DNA of 64,000 nucleotides from Variovorax sp. 54 (GCF_002754375.1 NZ_PEFF01000001.1:3923501-3987500); one strand, 5' to 3'. Counted from the stretch's first letter, positions 1 to 9,136 are shown. The notes: generated by a model from the letters alone, not told the origin. Numbers and translations: made by a program.

Positions 1-443
1 CGGCCGAAGAAGGCGGGCGCATTCTGGATCGCCACCGGCAGTGCGGTCGCCTCGGCGACGCGGCCGAAGAAGCGGATGTACTCGGCCGCGCCGAAGGCTC
101 CGGCGGCGGGCGGCTGCAGGATCACCCAGTCGGCGCCGGCGCGCTCGGCATGCCGCACCTGCGCGACCTGCTCGGCGACCGACGATCCGAAGATGGTGAA
201 GGCCAGCGGCACGCGGCCGGCCGTGTCTTCGGCGACCCAGTCCATCACCGTGCGGCGCTCGGCCTCGGTCAGCTTGGCCACCTCGGTCGCGAGGCCGAGC
301 GCGGCCATGCCGTGGACGCCGCTGGCCAGGCAGGCCTGCACCTGCCGGCGCATCGCGGCGCGGTCGAGTTGTTCTTCGGCGTCGAACAGCGCATAGACGA
401 TCGCGTGGATGCCGTGGAAGGTGTCGGGTGTGAAGGCAGGCAT
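1..443 (-). CDS. DapA-family aldolase/dehydratase, N-terminal part (probable 2-keto-3-deoxy-sugar-acid lyase or dehydratase)
   Basis: Reading the minus strand from an ATG at 443 gives an open frame of about 147 codons that leaves the window at base 1, so the C-terminal half and the Schiff-base lysine are not visible. The sequence fits the dihydrodipicolinate synthase/N-acetylneuraminate lyase TIM-barrel family: an early FHGIHAIVYALFD strand, a GVHGMAALGLATEVAKLT segment where the family has its G-T-GE substrate loop, and a later GADWVILQPP strand. The ATG follows a GAGG ribosome-binding site and lies 8 bp after the stop of the upstream dehydratase gene, so the two are co-transcribed. With that neighbour, a 2-keto-3-deoxy-L-arabonate (or related acid) dehydratase or aldolase is the best guess. 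The family call is firm; the substrate is inferred from context. Confidence 0.8.
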   Translation of the reverse strand, partial: MPAFTPDTFHGIHAIVYALFDAEEQLDRAAMRRQVQACLASGVHGMAALGLATEVAKLTEAERRTVMDWVAEDTAGRVPLAFTIFGSSVAEQVAQVRHAERAGADWVILQPPAAGAFGAAEYIRFFGRVAEATALPVAIQNAPAFFG

Positions 444-451
444 GCGCAACC

Positions 452-2179
452 TCAATGGCTTTCGCGAGGAATTGCGTGGCCGCGGCAACCGACCAGGAAG
501 TCGAGGTCCGCGCCGCGGTCGGCCTGGATGACACGCTCGACATACAGGCTCTGGTAGCCGCCCTTCATGGCCGGCACCGGTGCCACCCAGGCGGCGCGGC
601 GCTCGGCCAGCTCGGCTTCGCTCACGTCCAGGTGCAGGCGCCGGGCCTCGACGTCGAGCTCGATCATGTCGCCATTGCGCACCAGCGCCAGGGGGCCGCC
701 CACGGCGGCTTCGGGTGCGACGTGCAGCACCACCGTGCCGTACGCGGTGCCGGACATGCGGGCGTCCGAAATCCGGATCATGTCGCGCACGCCCTGCTGC
801 AGCAGCTTCTGCGGGAGCGCCATGTTGCCGACCTCGGCCATGCCGGGGTAGCCCTTGGGCCCGCAGTTCTTCAGCACCATGATGCAGTGCGCGTCGATGT
901 CCAGCGCGGGGTCGTCGATGACGGCCTTGTAGTGGTCGATGTCCTCGAACACCACCGCGCGGCCGCGGTGCTTCATGAGCGCCGGCGAGGCGGCCGATGG
1001 CTTGAGGATGGCGCCGTCGGGCGCCAGGTTGCCGCGCAGCACGGCCATGCCGCCTTGCGGCGTCAGCGCCTGGTCGCGCGGGCGGATCACTTCGGTGTTG
1101 TGGTTGCGCGCATCGGCGATGTTCTCGCGGACCGGCTTGCCGGTGACCGTCAGCGCGTCGAGGTCGAGCAGGTCGGCCATCTCTTTCATGACCGCGGGAA
1201 TGCCGCCGGCGTAGCAGAAGTCTTCCATCAGGAAGCGGCCCGAGGGCATGAGGTCCACGATGGTGGGCACGTCGCGGCCGAAGCGGTCCCAGTCGTCCAG
1301 CGTCAGCGGCGTGCCGATGCGGCCCGCGATGGCCAGCAGGTGCACCACCGCGTTGGTCGATCCGCCGATGGCGCCGTTGACGCGGATGGCGTTGATGAAT
1401 GCCTCTTTCCTGAGGATCGCCGAGAGCCGGAGGTCCTCGTTGACCATCTCGACGCTGCGGCGGCCCGTCATGCGGGCGAGTCGGTTGCGGTGCGCGTCGA
1501 CGGCCGGGTAGGCGGCATTGCCGGGCAGCGCGATGCCCAGGGCTTCGACCATCGAGGCCATCGTGGAGGCGGTGCCCATGGTCATGCAGCTGCCCGGCGA
1601 GCGCGACATCGCGCTTTCGGCAGCGGCGAAATCCTGCGCGCTCATCACACCCGCACGCACGTCTTCGGAAAACTTCCACACGTCGGTGCCCGAGCCGATG
1701 GTGCGGCCCTGGAAGCGGCCGTTGAGCATCGGGCCGCCGGAGATGACGATGGAGGGCAGGTCGCACGAGGCCGCGCCCATGACGAGCGAGGGTGTCGTCT
1801 TGTCGCAGCCGGCCATCAGCACCACGCCGTCCATCGGGTTGCCGCGGATCGCCTCCTCGACATCCATCGACGCCAGGTTGCGGAACAGCATCGCGGTCGG
1901 GCGCAGGTTCGATTCGCCGCACGAGAACACTGGAAACTCCAGCGGCAGCCCGCCCGCCTCCAGGACGCCGGCCTTGATGTGCTCGACCAGGCCGCGGAAA
2001 TGCGCGTTGCAGGGCGTGAATTCGGAGAAGGTGTTGCAGATGCCGATCACCGGCCGTCCGTCGAAGGCATCGTCGGGCAGGCCGTTGTTCTTCATCCAGC
2101 TTCGATGGATGAAGGCGTCCTTGCCCGTGCCACCGAACCAGTGTTGCGATCGTCTTTTCTTCACTCGCTCTTGCTCCAA
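452..2179 (-). CDS. IlvD/Edd-family sugar-acid dehydratase, L-arabinonate dehydratase type
   Basis: This 575-residue enzyme should remove water from a C5 sugar acid, probably L-arabinonate, to give the 2-keto-3-deoxy acid in non-phosphorylated pentose oxidation. It closely resembles my memory of the Rhizobium leguminosarum L-arabinonate dehydratase over its full length. The three [2Fe-2S] cysteines fall at C57 (TPCN), C125 (GCDKTTP) and C198 (PGSCMTMG), each two residues before the C59/C127/C200 known there. The DARMSG motif near residue 478 carries the catalytic serine, and the C-terminus ends in GADLDFLVGCRG. The frame opens with TTG; a GTG five codons later is an alternative start. It is followed 8 bp later by the DapA-family gene that would take its product. 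Reading it as branched-chain IlvD is less likely because of the sugar-acid subgroup features. Confidence 0.88.
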   Translation of the reverse strand: MEQERVKKRRSQHWFGGTGKDAFIHRSWMKNNGLPDDAFDGRPVIGICNTFSEFTPCNAHFRGLVEHIKAGVLEAGGLPLEFPVFSCGESNLRPTAMLFRNLASMDVEEAIRGNPMDGVVLMAGCDKTTPSLVMGAASCDLPSIVISGGPMLNGRFQGRTIGSGTDVWKFSEDVRAGVMSAQDFAAAESAMSRSPGSCMTMGTASTMASMVEALGIALPGNAAYPAVDAHRNRLARMTGRRSVEMVNEDLRLSAILRKEAFINAIRVNGAIGGSTNAVVHLLAIAGRIGTPLTLDDWDRFGRDVPTIVDLMPSGRFLMEDFCYAGGIPAVMKEMADLLDLDALTVTGKPVRENIADARNHNTEVIRPRDQALTPQGGMAVLRGNLAPDGAILKPSAASPALMKHRGRAVVFEDIDHYKAVIDDPALDIDAHCIMVLKNCGPKGYPGMAEVGNMALPQKLLQQGVRDMIRISDARMSGTAYGTVVLHVAPEAAVGGPLALVRNGDMIELDVEARRLHLDVSEAELAERRAAWVAPVPAMKGGYQSLYVERVIQADRGADLDFLVGCRGHAIPRESH

Positions 2180-2213
2180 AACATCCGGAAAACGGCAGCG
2201 CGGGGCTGTCGTT

Positions 2214-2229
2214 GATAAGTAATATTATC
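2214..2229. promoter_or_regulatory. AT-rich operator-like dyad upstream of the dehydratase gene
   Basis: GATAAGTAATATTATC is an inverted repeat (GATAA and TTATC arms) standing 35 bp upstream of the TTG start of the dehydratase gene, inside an otherwise GC-rich 200-bp intergenic stretch. Size and position suit an operator for a GntR-type or similar repressor, or a -10 region overlapped by one. No regulator for it is visible in the window unless the neighbouring AraC protein acts here. The rest of 2180-2379 shows nothing else clear. Confidence 0.4.
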
Positions 2230-2379
2230 GGAGTTATTGAGCGAACGGGCCTAGGGAATCACCGGATATGGCTGCTGCATCGTCACGGGTTTCCGGCACC
2301 GGGCAGTCCGTGCCCGCAGGGTCGGCGGCAGGGGGCGCTGCGCCGCCGGTGCCGCGCGCGTGAAGCCTCTTCGATGGGC

Positions 2380-3360
2380 TCAGTGCGTCAGCGCCGGCGA
2401 CGCCGTCCGCTGCGCTTCGCGCCTTTGGAACTCGCGCGGCGACACGCCGTACTGCGCCTTGAACACGCGGCAGAAATGCGCGCTGCTGTTGAAGCCCCAG
2501 GCGAAGGCGATCTCCGACACCGAGGTGCGGCCGCCCGCGGCGTGGCGCAGCGCTTCGCTGCAGCGCTCCAGCCGCATCTGCCAGATGAAGCGGTCGAGCG
2601 TCTGGTCTTCGTCTTCGAACACGCGGTGCAGGTAGCGCTTGGAGCAGCGCAGCTGCTGCGCGATGAGGTCGAGCGACAACGCCGGGTCGGCCAGGTGCGC
2701 GTGCACGAACTGCTTCACGCGCGCCTTCAGCACGCCCGGCAGCGGCTGCGCGCCGAACTGTTCGTCGGCATGCGTGGCGAGCGTGGAGGCCAGCAGGCCC
2801 AGCACGGTGTCGCTGACCGAGCGGCCGACGGCGTTGGGCAGCGAGGGCAGCTGGTCGGCCAGCGAGGTAAGGAACGAACCGAGCACCGCGTACAGCCCCT
2901 GCATGGCGGGCGTGTGAGCCTCGCAGGTGTGCAGGTCGGGCATCTTCATGCCCTTGAACTGCTGGCGCGGGATCGTGATGGCCAGCAGGCGCGAGCGCTC
3001 GGGGTTGGTGATGGCATAGGGCACGCGCGGGTCGTACAGGCTCCAGTCGCCGGGGTGCAGGTGGAACTCGCGGTCGCGCTGCGAGATGTGGCCGTGGCCT
3101 TCGAGCTGCAGCACCAGCTTGTAGTGCGCGTCGAGCGCGATCTCGCGGTGCGTGTCGGGCCGCGCCACGCGGTGCGAGGGCGCCTCGATCATGAACATGC
3201 CCAGCGGCCCGAGTTCGTAGGCGTCCATGCGCGCGTCGAACGGGCCCGGGTCGAGGCACTGCACGCGCAGCGCGCCGAAGTACGACTCGTTGATGCGGCC
3301 CCAGCAGGCCTGCCGGTCGGCCGGGTGTTCGAGCCGGGTGCTGAAGTGGTGTGCGTTCAT
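2380..3360 (-). CDS. AraC-family transcriptional regulator
   Basis: A 326-residue DNA-binding regulator. The C-terminal ~100 residues hold the double helix-turn-helix of the AraC/XylS family: first helix pair around LSLDLIAQQLRCSKRYLHRVF, second around SVSEIAFAWGFNSSAHFCRVFK, then YGVSPREFQRR. The N-terminal ~200 residues have the cupin-like AraC-binding-like arrangement, including LQLEGHGHISQRDREFHLHPGDW, and should sense a small ligand. The ATG at 3360 is the first start giving the complete N-domain; the frame stays open further upstream only because of GC bias. Its upstream region carries an 82-bp block that recurs upstream of the next minus-strand gene, the MHS transporter, so I infer that it regulates itself and that transporter. 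It could also control the downstream dehydratase operon. Confidence 0.9.
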   Translation of the reverse strand: MNAHHFSTRLEHPADRQACWGRINESYFGALRVQCLDPGPFDARMDAYELGPLGMFMIEAPSHRVARPDTHREIALDAHYKLVLQLEGHGHISQRDREFHLHPGDWSLYDPRVPYAITNPERSRLLAITIPRQQFKGMKMPDLHTCEAHTPAMQGLYAVLGSFLTSLADQLPSLPNAVGRSVSDTVLGLLASTLATHADEQFGAQPLPGVLKARVKQFVHAHLADPALSLDLIAQQLRCSKRYLHRVFEDEDQTLDRFIWQMRLERCSEALRHAAGGRTSVSEIAFAWGFNSSAHFCRVFKAQYGVSPREFQRREAQRTASPALTH

Positions 3361-3388
3361 GCCATGGTTCCCTGGGGGGCGCCGGAAG

Positions 3389-3470
3389 CGCTTGTGCAGG
3401 ATAGGCAGAACGATGTTCACAATCATCGGTACTTCCACCCGGGACCATCGGGCGGTGCGCTCCGGGTCAA
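3389..3470 (-). promoter_or_regulatory. Duplicated 82-bp upstream block, copy 1 (before araC-type gene)
   Basis: This 82-bp stretch matches 4949-5030 at about 73 of 82 positions without gaps, in the same orientation. It begins, read on the minus strand, with TTGACC, which could be a -35 hexamer, and contains the dyad CGATG-N8-CATCG at 3411-3428 in its most conserved part. It ends 28 bp before the regulator ATG. Conservation is strongest over the dyad and the following AGAACGATGTTC/GTGCAGGAT region, as expected for a shared regulator site. I infer that this is the AraC-type protein's own operator. Confidence 0.6.
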
Positions 3471-3512
3471 CGGCCGGTGCGCGCAGGGTCAATGCAATGC
3501 AGGGGCCGCGGC

Positions 3513-4820
3513 TCAGACGGCGGGCACGCGGCCCGCGTCGGCGGGGTCGACGTTGCGGCGGTACAGCACCAGCGTCGCGATCAGCCCGCAGACCGCGGCG
3601 GCGGTCATCCACAGGCCCGGTGCGCCCTTGTCGCCGGTCATCTCGATCAGGCCCGTGGCAATGGCCGGCGTGAAGCCGCCGAACAGTGCCGTGGCAAGGC
3701 TGTAGGCCAGCGAGAAGCCGGCGGTGCGCACGCTGACGGGCATCACCTCGGTGAGCGCCACCACCATCGCGCCGTTGTAGCTGGCGTACAGGAACGACAG
3801 CCACAGCTCCACCTCGAGCATGCGCGCAAAGCTCGGCGCACCGACCAGCCACTTGAGCGACGGGTAGGCCGTGAGGATGGTCAGCACGGTGAACAGAACG
3901 AGCAGCGGCTTGCGCCCCACGCGGTCCGACAGCGAGCCCATGATCGGCAGCCAGATGAAGTTCGAGATGGCCACGCACAGCGTGACGATGAGTGCGTCGG
4001 TGGTGCTCAGGTGCAGCACGGCCTTGCCGAAGGTGGGCGTGTAGACGGTGATCAGGTAGAACGACACGGTGGTCATCGACACCAGCATCATCCCGGCGAC
4101 CACGAGACCCCAGTTGGCGACCATCGAGCGGAAAATTTCGCGCGCGTCGGGGCGGTGCTTGCGCGCCATGAACTCCTCGGTCTCCTGCAGCGAGCGGCGA
4201 ATGATGAACAGCACCGGCACGATCAGGCAGCCCACGAAGAACGGAATGCGCCAGTAGAAGTCGCCGATCTCCTGCGAGGTGAAGGTCACGTTGAGCCAGT
4301 AGCCGAGCGCGGCCGCGACGACGATGGCCACTTGCTGGCTGGCCGACTGCCAGCTCACGTAGAAGCCCTTGTGGCCCGGCGTGGCCATTTCCGACAGGTA
4401 CACCGACACGCCGCCCAGTTCCACGCCGGCCGAGAAGCCTTGCAGCAGCCGTCCGACCAGCACCAGCAGCGGCGCGATGACGCCGATGGTCGCGTAGCTC
4501 GGCACGCAAGCGATCAGCAAGGTGCCGACGGCCATCAGCGCAAGCGTGACGATCAGGCCCTTGCGGCGGCCCACGCGGTCGACGTACGCACCGAGAAAAA
4601 TGGCTCCCAGCGGCCGCATCAGGAAGCCTGCGCCGAAGGTCATGAAGGTCAGCATCAGCGACGCGAACTCGTTGCTGGCGGGAAAGAAGGCCTTCGAGAT
4701 CTGCGTGGCGTAGAAACCGAACAGGAAGAAGTCGAACATCTCCATGAAGTTGCCGCCGGTCACGCGCAGGACGGTGGCGAATTTCGAGGAGGGCTGCGCG
4801 TGGGCAGGCACGGAAGTCAT
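3513..4820 (-). CDS. MFS transporter, metabolite:H+ symporter (citrate/tricarballylate type)
   Basis: A 435-residue inner-membrane transporter with twelve predicted membrane segments. The opening [17 protein letters not shown] is the mark of the MHS subfamily that includes citrate-proton symporter CitA and tricarballylate carrier TcuC. The MFS loop motif appears as [12 protein letters not shown] between TM2 and TM3 and again as [11 protein letters not shown] between TM8 and TM9; [15 protein letters not shown] is the family TM4-5 signature. It probably imports a di- or tricarboxylate with protons. The ATG at 4820 is preceded by AGGGGA. Upstream lies the second copy of the duplicated 82-bp block also found before the AraC gene, with a leader about 100 nt longer here, so the neighbouring regulator probably controls its expression. 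The exact substrate is not decided by the sequence. Confidence 0.88.
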   Translation of the reverse strand: MTSVPAHAQPSSKFATVLRVTGGNFMEMFDFFLFGFYATQISKAFFPASNEFASLMLTFMTFGAGFLMRPLGAIFLGAYVDRVGRRKGLIVTLALMAVGTLLIACVPSYATIGVIAPLLVLVGRLLQGFSAGVELGGVSVYLSEMATPGHKGFYVSWQSASQQVAIVVAAALGYWLNVTFTSQEIGDFYWRIPFFVGCLIVPVLFIIRRSLQETEEFMARKHRPDAREIFRSMVANWGLVVAGMMLVSMTTVSFYLITVYTPTFGKAVLHLSTTDALIVTLCVAISNFIWLPIMGSLSDRVGRKPLLVLFTVLTILTAYPSLKWLVGAPSFARMLEVELWLSFLYASYNGAMVVALTEVMPVSVRTAGFSLAYSLATALFGGFTPAIATGLIEMTGDKGAPGLWMTAAAVCGLIATLVLYRRNVDPADAGRVPAV

Positions 4821-4948
4821 GGTGTGTCCCCTGGGGCGATGTTGTGGGCCCAAGGGTAGGTGGGGGTTCCCGACCGGGACCTGACGAGGGGAGTCAGGTA
4901 GCTGTCAATGCGCGCTGCGCGTGCTGCACGTGCTGCACACGCGTGGGG

Positions 4949-5030
4949 CGCTTGTGCAGGATCGGCAGAACGATGTTCGCAATCATCGGTACTTTCACCC
5001 CGGACCATCGGCCGGCACGCGCTGGGTCAA
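4949..5030 (-). promoter_or_regulatory. Duplicated 82-bp upstream block, copy 2 (before MHS transporter gene)
   Basis: Second copy of the block at 3389-3470, in the same orientation, with about nine substitutions and no gaps. The dyad CGATG-N8-CATCG is kept intact at 4971-4988, as is the TTGACC that opens the block. It ends 128 bp before the transporter ATG at 4820. The remaining leader contains tandem GTGCTGCAC repeats around 4919-4938. The shared element suggests common control of the transporter and the AraC-type regulator. Confidence 0.6.
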
Positions 5031-5037
5031 TGCCCTG

Positions 5038-8000
5038 TCAATCTCCCCCGCACCCGCTGCGCTGGAGCACGGGCAGCAACTGCGGCCCCAGCGACTTCAG
5101 CAGTTGGGTCGGCAGTGCGCTCGTGAACCGATAGCGTGCTGCATGGGGTTCGCGCACATACGCGAGGATGGTGCCGAAGTAGCGGTCGCCGATCATGAAC
5201 ACGAAGGTGGCCGAGCGGCTGATCTTGCGCTCCGAGAGCATCCGCCCGCCGCGGCCGGTGTGCCCGTAGCGATGGTCGCCGGTGCCGGTCTTGCCGCCGA
5301 TCTCGATGGCACGGCCGCTCTCATCCACGAGGGCGCCCTTCAGTCGCCGTGCGGTGCCGTCGTTCACCACCTCGACCAACGCACGGCGCACCGTGGCGGC
5401 CACCTCGGCGGGCAGCACCTGTTCCGAGCTCGCATGGCGCGGCTCGAGCCGCGTCTCGTAGGGCGTGTCGCGCGCGAAGTGCAGCGCGCCGACGCGTTGC
5501 GTGGGCCGCCGCACGCCGTCGTTCGCGATGATGCCCATCAGCTCCGCCAGGGCGGCCGGCCGGTCGCCCGACGCGCCGATCGCGCTCGCGTAAGACGGCG
5601 TCAGCGAGGCGAACGGATACCCCACGCGCTGCCATGAGCGATGAATCTGCGCGAAGGCGTCGAGCTCGATCAGCTCGCGCACGCGCCGGTCCTGCGCGCC
5701 CTTGTGGCGCGTCTTGAAGAGCCAGGCATAGACCTCCTGGCGTTCGCGCGTGCTCGCGTCCAGCACCTCGGTCAGCGAGGCGCCGGGGTGCGTCCGCAGG
5801 AAGCCGACCAGCCAGAGCTCCAGCGGATGCACGCGCGCGACATAGCCGCGATCGGCCAGCGACAAGCCGGCGTAAGTGCTGCGCAGCACGCCCAGTGCGC
5901 GCGGCGAGTCGGCGCCGCGGCCCAGTCGCTGCACCAGCAGCGCGTCGAGCCGCTCTTCGCTGGCCTCGGGCTCGATCGTGAACAGCACGCTCGCCAGGCG
6001 CGGTGCCGATGGCCTAAGGCCGCGCAGCAGCAGTGCTTCGGCCTCCGTGGCCGACAGGCGCTGGTACTTGCGATGAAAGCGGATGAGGAAGGCCGAGCCC
6101 TCGCGGTCGGCAAAGCGCGCGAGCAGCTCGCGCCGGCCCGGGTCGGCAGGGTCCTTCAGCAGGCGCTCGGCGTCCGATGCGCCGCCGAACATGCGGTGCC
6201 GCACCAGGTCGCGCATCAGGCGGATGAACACCAGGTTGACCGAATGCTTGAAGCCCTCCCGCACCGTCATCGAACTGCTGTTGCGCGAGCGCTCGAAGTT
6301 CTCGAACTGGTGCAGGCCGCCACCCGTGAAGAAGGACTCGCCCGGGTTCGCCGAATACTTCCGCTCCATGGCCGCTTCGAGCATCGGCGCAAGACGGCGA
6401 TCCTTGGCGCGCAGCAGGTACTGCCGAGCCCACGCGCCCAGCGGGTCGCGCGGGTTCGGCGCCAGCGCCGACAACTGGGCCGGGCTCAGATCGACCCAGT
6501 TCGCGTGCAGCTCGGCCACGAGCTCGAGGTAGCTCACCAGGGTGCGCAGCTTGGCGGTGGAGCCCAGGTCCAGCCGCGCGCCCTGGTTCACGTCGAAGGG
6601 CTGGTCGATGTTGTCGGCCTGAACACGCAGCAGGTTCGCCCCGGCGCTGCGCTCGAACAGCGTGAAGCTGTAGACCAGCGGGCGAGGGTCCGCACCCGGG
6701 TCGAGCATGTGGGCGCCGATCAATCCCGCCGCCTTCGTCGCGGCGGGCGTTCGCAGGCCGGCCAGTACCTGCGCCACGAGCGCTTGCGCTTCGCCGTCCA
6801 GGCTGGTTTCGGCTTCGAGGTCGAGGCGCTCAAGGTCGTAGGCCCGCGGCACGTCGAGCAGCGTGGCGATGTGGGTGCGCAGCGCGCTCGCGGCCTTGCG
6901 CTGCACGAAGTCGGGCCGGGGCGTGGGGGGCAGTTCGGGCTGCAGGCGCAAGGGCAGCGGCAGTGCCGCATCGCGCAGCGTGGGCGTGATCAGGCCCGCC
7001 TCGGCCATCAGCCGCAGGTAGCTGTCGGTCAGCCGGGCCAGGCCTGCGCCGTCGCCGAGCAGGTGCTGCGACGGACGGCGCTGCGCGATCATCAGCGACA
7101 GCGCCTGCTTGAAGGCCTCGGCCTGCTGCAGGAGTGCTTCGTCCGTGGGCGCTGCGGCCTCCTCCGAGCTGTCGGCGAGCAGGCGGTTGACCTCGTTGAA
7201 GTCGCGTCCGTACCAGGCCCACAGGCCGTCGCCCAGGCCGTGCACCTCGCCCATGCCCGGGCGCGCGGCCAGCGGCACGGTGTCGAGGTAGTCGACGACG
7301 ATCTGGCGGCGCCGCGACAGCGTGTCGTCCCCGTCCTGGTAGGCACGCAGCGAGGCCGACGCCATCTGGCGCAGCTTGTCGCGGACCGACCCGGTGCGGC
7401 CCTGCGGCGAATGGCGGTACTTCTCGATCTGGGTGGCCAGCGTGCTGCCGCCCGTCGCCGTCTGGCCCAGGCCGACCGCGCGCAACGCCTGCTCGAGCGC
7501 AGCCTTCGCGAAGCGTTCCGGATCGATCGCGGGGTTGCGCTGCGGCGGCTGCGCGTCCAGCAGATGACGGTCTTCGACGAACAGCAGGGCGCTCACCAGC
7601 AGCGGCGGCACGTCCTCGAAGCGCTCGTAGGCGCGCTTCGGCACGCGGGTGTGCAGCAGTGCCGCGTTCCGGCAGTCGCGGACGGTCAGGCCGGCCTGGT
7701 TTTTCTCACGGTAGGGCGCGTAGAGCCCGTGTTCCTGCAGTTCGATCAGCCGCGGCGACATGCGGGCCTGGCGGGTGACGACATAGCCCTGCGGCGTCAG
7801 GCGTTCGATGTAACCGGGAAGCTGGTGGTAGCCCAGCCGCTCGTCGTAGGGCCCGGTCTGGGGAAAGCGGATGGCGTCGCTGGCACCGGCGTCGACGCTG
7901 AAGCGGGCGTCGCCGGCAAGGTCGCGCCACAGGGCCGATTGCAGCCGGGAGGTCTTCAGTTCGTCCGCCACGAACACGGCAAGCCCGCCTCCGGCGGCGA

Positions 8001-8040
8001 GTCCCGCGCCGATCCAGAAAAGCTTCTTGAACCAAGTCAT
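5038..8040 (-). CDS. Bifunctional penicillin-binding protein (transglycosylase plus transpeptidase)
   Basis: A 1000-residue membrane-anchored cell-wall enzyme. One N-terminal membrane segment (about residues 5-24) is followed by a GT51 transglycosylase domain with the catalytic-glutamate motif ALLFVEDRHLLD (E156) and the TGGSTLATQIEKYRH motif (196-210). The penicillin-binding domain has the acyl-serine SxxK as STAK (494-497) and the KTG box as GGKTGTGD (K917). The transpeptidase part carries a long insertion between these, which makes the protein larger than a standard PBP1. It should polymerise and cross-link peptidoglycan in the periplasm. The chosen ATG at 8040 lies behind GAGGCAGAG and gives the membrane anchor; an upstream in-frame extension has no such support. 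It differs from PBP1a/1b in size and may be a PBP1c-like or lineage-specific member. Confidence 0.85.
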   Translation of the reverse strand: MTWFKKLFWIGAGLAAGGGLAVFVADELKTSRLQSALWRDLAGDARFSVDAGASDAIRFPQTGPYDERLGYHQLPGYIERLTPQGYVVTRQARMSPRLIELQEHGLYAPYREKNQAGLTVRDCRNAALLHTRVPKRAYERFEDVPPLLVSALLFVEDRHLLDAQPPQRNPAIDPERFAKAALEQALRAVGLGQTATGGSTLATQIEKYRHSPQGRTGSVRDKLRQMASASLRAYQDGDDTLSRRRQIVVDYLDTVPLAARPGMGEVHGLGDGLWAWYGRDFNEVNRLLADSSEEAAAPTDEALLQQAEAFKQALSLMIAQRRPSQHLLGDGAGLARLTDSYLRLMAEAGLITPTLRDAALPLPLRLQPELPPTPRPDFVQRKAASALRTHIATLLDVPRAYDLERLDLEAETSLDGEAQALVAQVLAGLRTPAATKAAGLIGAHMLDPGADPRPLVYSFTLFERSAGANLLRVQADNIDQPFDVNQGARLDLGSTAKLRTLVSYLELVAELHANWVDLSPAQLSALAPNPRDPLGAWARQYLLRAKDRRLAPMLEAAMERKYSANPGESFFTGGGLHQFENFERSRNSSSMTVREGFKHSVNLVFIRLMRDLVRHRMFGGASDAERLLKDPADPGRRELLARFADREGSAFLIRFHRKYQRLSATEAEALLLRGLRPSAPRLASVLFTIEPEASEERLDALLVQRLGRGADSPRALGVLRSTYAGLSLADRGYVARVHPLELWLVGFLRTHPGASLTEVLDASTRERQEVYAWLFKTRHKGAQDRRVRELIELDAFAQIHRSWQRVGYPFASLTPSYASAIGASGDRPAALAELMGIIANDGVRRPTQRVGALHFARDTPYETRLEPRHASSEQVLPAEVAATVRRALVEVVNDGTARRLKGALVDESGRAIEIGGKTGTGDHRYGHTGRGGRMLSERKISRSATFVFMIGDRYFGTILAYVREPHAARYRFTSALPTQLLKSLGPQLLPVLQRSGCGGD

Positions 8041-8317
8041 GCTCTGCCTCGCGAACAGTCTGCACCGTGGGTTCGTCAGTGAAGATGATGCGCTTTTTGC
8101 GGCGACTTGGCTTCGGCCCGAGTTGGCCGACGGGCGCGACGCGGGATGGGCGTGCGGGCCGGGCATGGGGGCGACCCGGCTCGGTCATTCGCGGCCAGGC
8201 ACGGACGCGCCGGTTTCAGGCCAGGACAGAACGCGTCCGCGTCATCGAGGAAGCGGGATGGAGATGCCCCTGCGTGTCACCTCGCGCGAGATCCTTGCGG
8301 GCGCCGCGCCGGCCCGC

Positions 8318-9010
8318 TCAACTCTTGTACTTGATCGAACACCCGTACGGCCGCGTGCTCGCGGTCGACACCGGTTTTCCGCCGAACACTTCGCCCAGCG
8401 CCTGGTTCACGTAGTTGGTGGCGGTCTTGATGTCGTCCGCGCGTGCCGAGGCGATGCTGTCGATGCCGCCGGCATACACCAGCGTGCCCTTGGGGTCGAT
8501 GATGAAGATGTGGGGCGTGGTGCGCGCGCCGTAGACCTGACCGATGACACCGTCTTCGTCCATCAGCACGGCGGTGGGCGCGGCCTTTTGCGACTTCATC
8601 CAGGCGTCGAGCGCGTCGGCCTTCAGGTAGTCGCTGGCGGCGCGTTCGGTGGAGTTGATCGCGAGCCAGACCACGCCCTTGTCGGTGGCCGCCTTCTGCG
8701 TGGCCGGCATGTTGCCGCTGCCGTAGTGCTTGCGCACGAAGGGGCAGCCGGGGTTGGTCCATTCGAGCACCACGAATTTGCCCGCGAAATCGGACAGCTT
8801 GTGCTTGGCGCCGCTGGTGTCGACGGCGACGAAGTCGGGCGCCTGCTGGCCCACGGCGGGCGCGGCAAAGGCGTTGGTGCCCATGAGGAAGGTGGCGCCC
8901 AGCGCCACGGCGGCGGCCACGACGGCGCGGCGGGAAGCGCGGCTGAGGGCGGCGCGCGCCTGGCGCGCGGCGCGAAGGGAGCGTGAGTCGACAGTGGGCG
9001 AAAGCGTCAT
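8318..9010 (-). CDS. Periplasmic redoxin (AhpC/TSA-thioredoxin fold)
   Basis: A 230-residue exported thiol protein. Residues 25-50 form a signal peptide (two arginines, a long alanine/valine/leucine core, cleavage near AFA-A). The redoxin fold starts at VGQQAPDFVAVDTSG. The active-site loop reads TNPGCPFVRKHY with a single cysteine, C89, instead of CxxC; a second cysteine, C224, sits in the C-terminal YGCSIKY motif, so a disulfide between the two is likely. HIFIIDPKGTLVYAGGID is the usual thioredoxin beta-strand region with its cis-proline. The ATG at 9010 gives a complete signal peptide, whereas the further upstream start adds an implausible cysteine-rich stretch. It lies 126 bp downstream of an ScsB/DsbD-type reductase on the same strand, which probably keeps it reduced. 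It may act as a peroxidase or a thiol-disulfide exchanger. Confidence 0.82.
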   Translation of the reverse strand: MTLSPTVDSRSLRAARQARAALSRASRRAVVAAAVALGATFLMGTNAFAAPAVGQQAPDFVAVDTSGAKHKLSDFAGKFVVLEWTNPGCPFVRKHYGSGNMPATQKAATDKGVVWLAINSTERAASDYLKADALDAWMKSQKAAPTAVLMDEDGVIGQVYGARTTPHIFIIDPKGTLVYAGGIDSIASARADDIKTATNYVNQALGEVFGGKPVSTASTRPYGCSIKYKS

Positions 9011-9136
9011 GGCCAGCTTGAACTCCAAAAAACAAAATTCCAAACAACAACTGCAGCTTAGAACGGTTTCTTCAAGTGCGTGTGACAACCCATGACAGCG
9101 GCGTTGTCATCTTTTTTCAATTCACCGCATCGGCGC

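Noticed and set aside
455..2215. Long open plus-strand frame opposite the dehydratase gene
   Set aside because: It is an antisense shadow of a GC-rich gene, with histidine- and arginine-rich low-complexity protein and no family motif.
2380..4509. 709-residue minus-strand frame joining the AraC gene with sequence opposite the transporter
   Set aside because: Only the last 326 residues match a protein family; the upstream part is a frame-shifted reading of the MHS transporter gene.
8041..8317. Possible small gene between the redoxin and the penicillin-binding protein genes
   Set aside because: Short open frames exist on the plus strand but are arginine-rich with no motif or ribosome-binding site; it is probably leader and promoter sequence.
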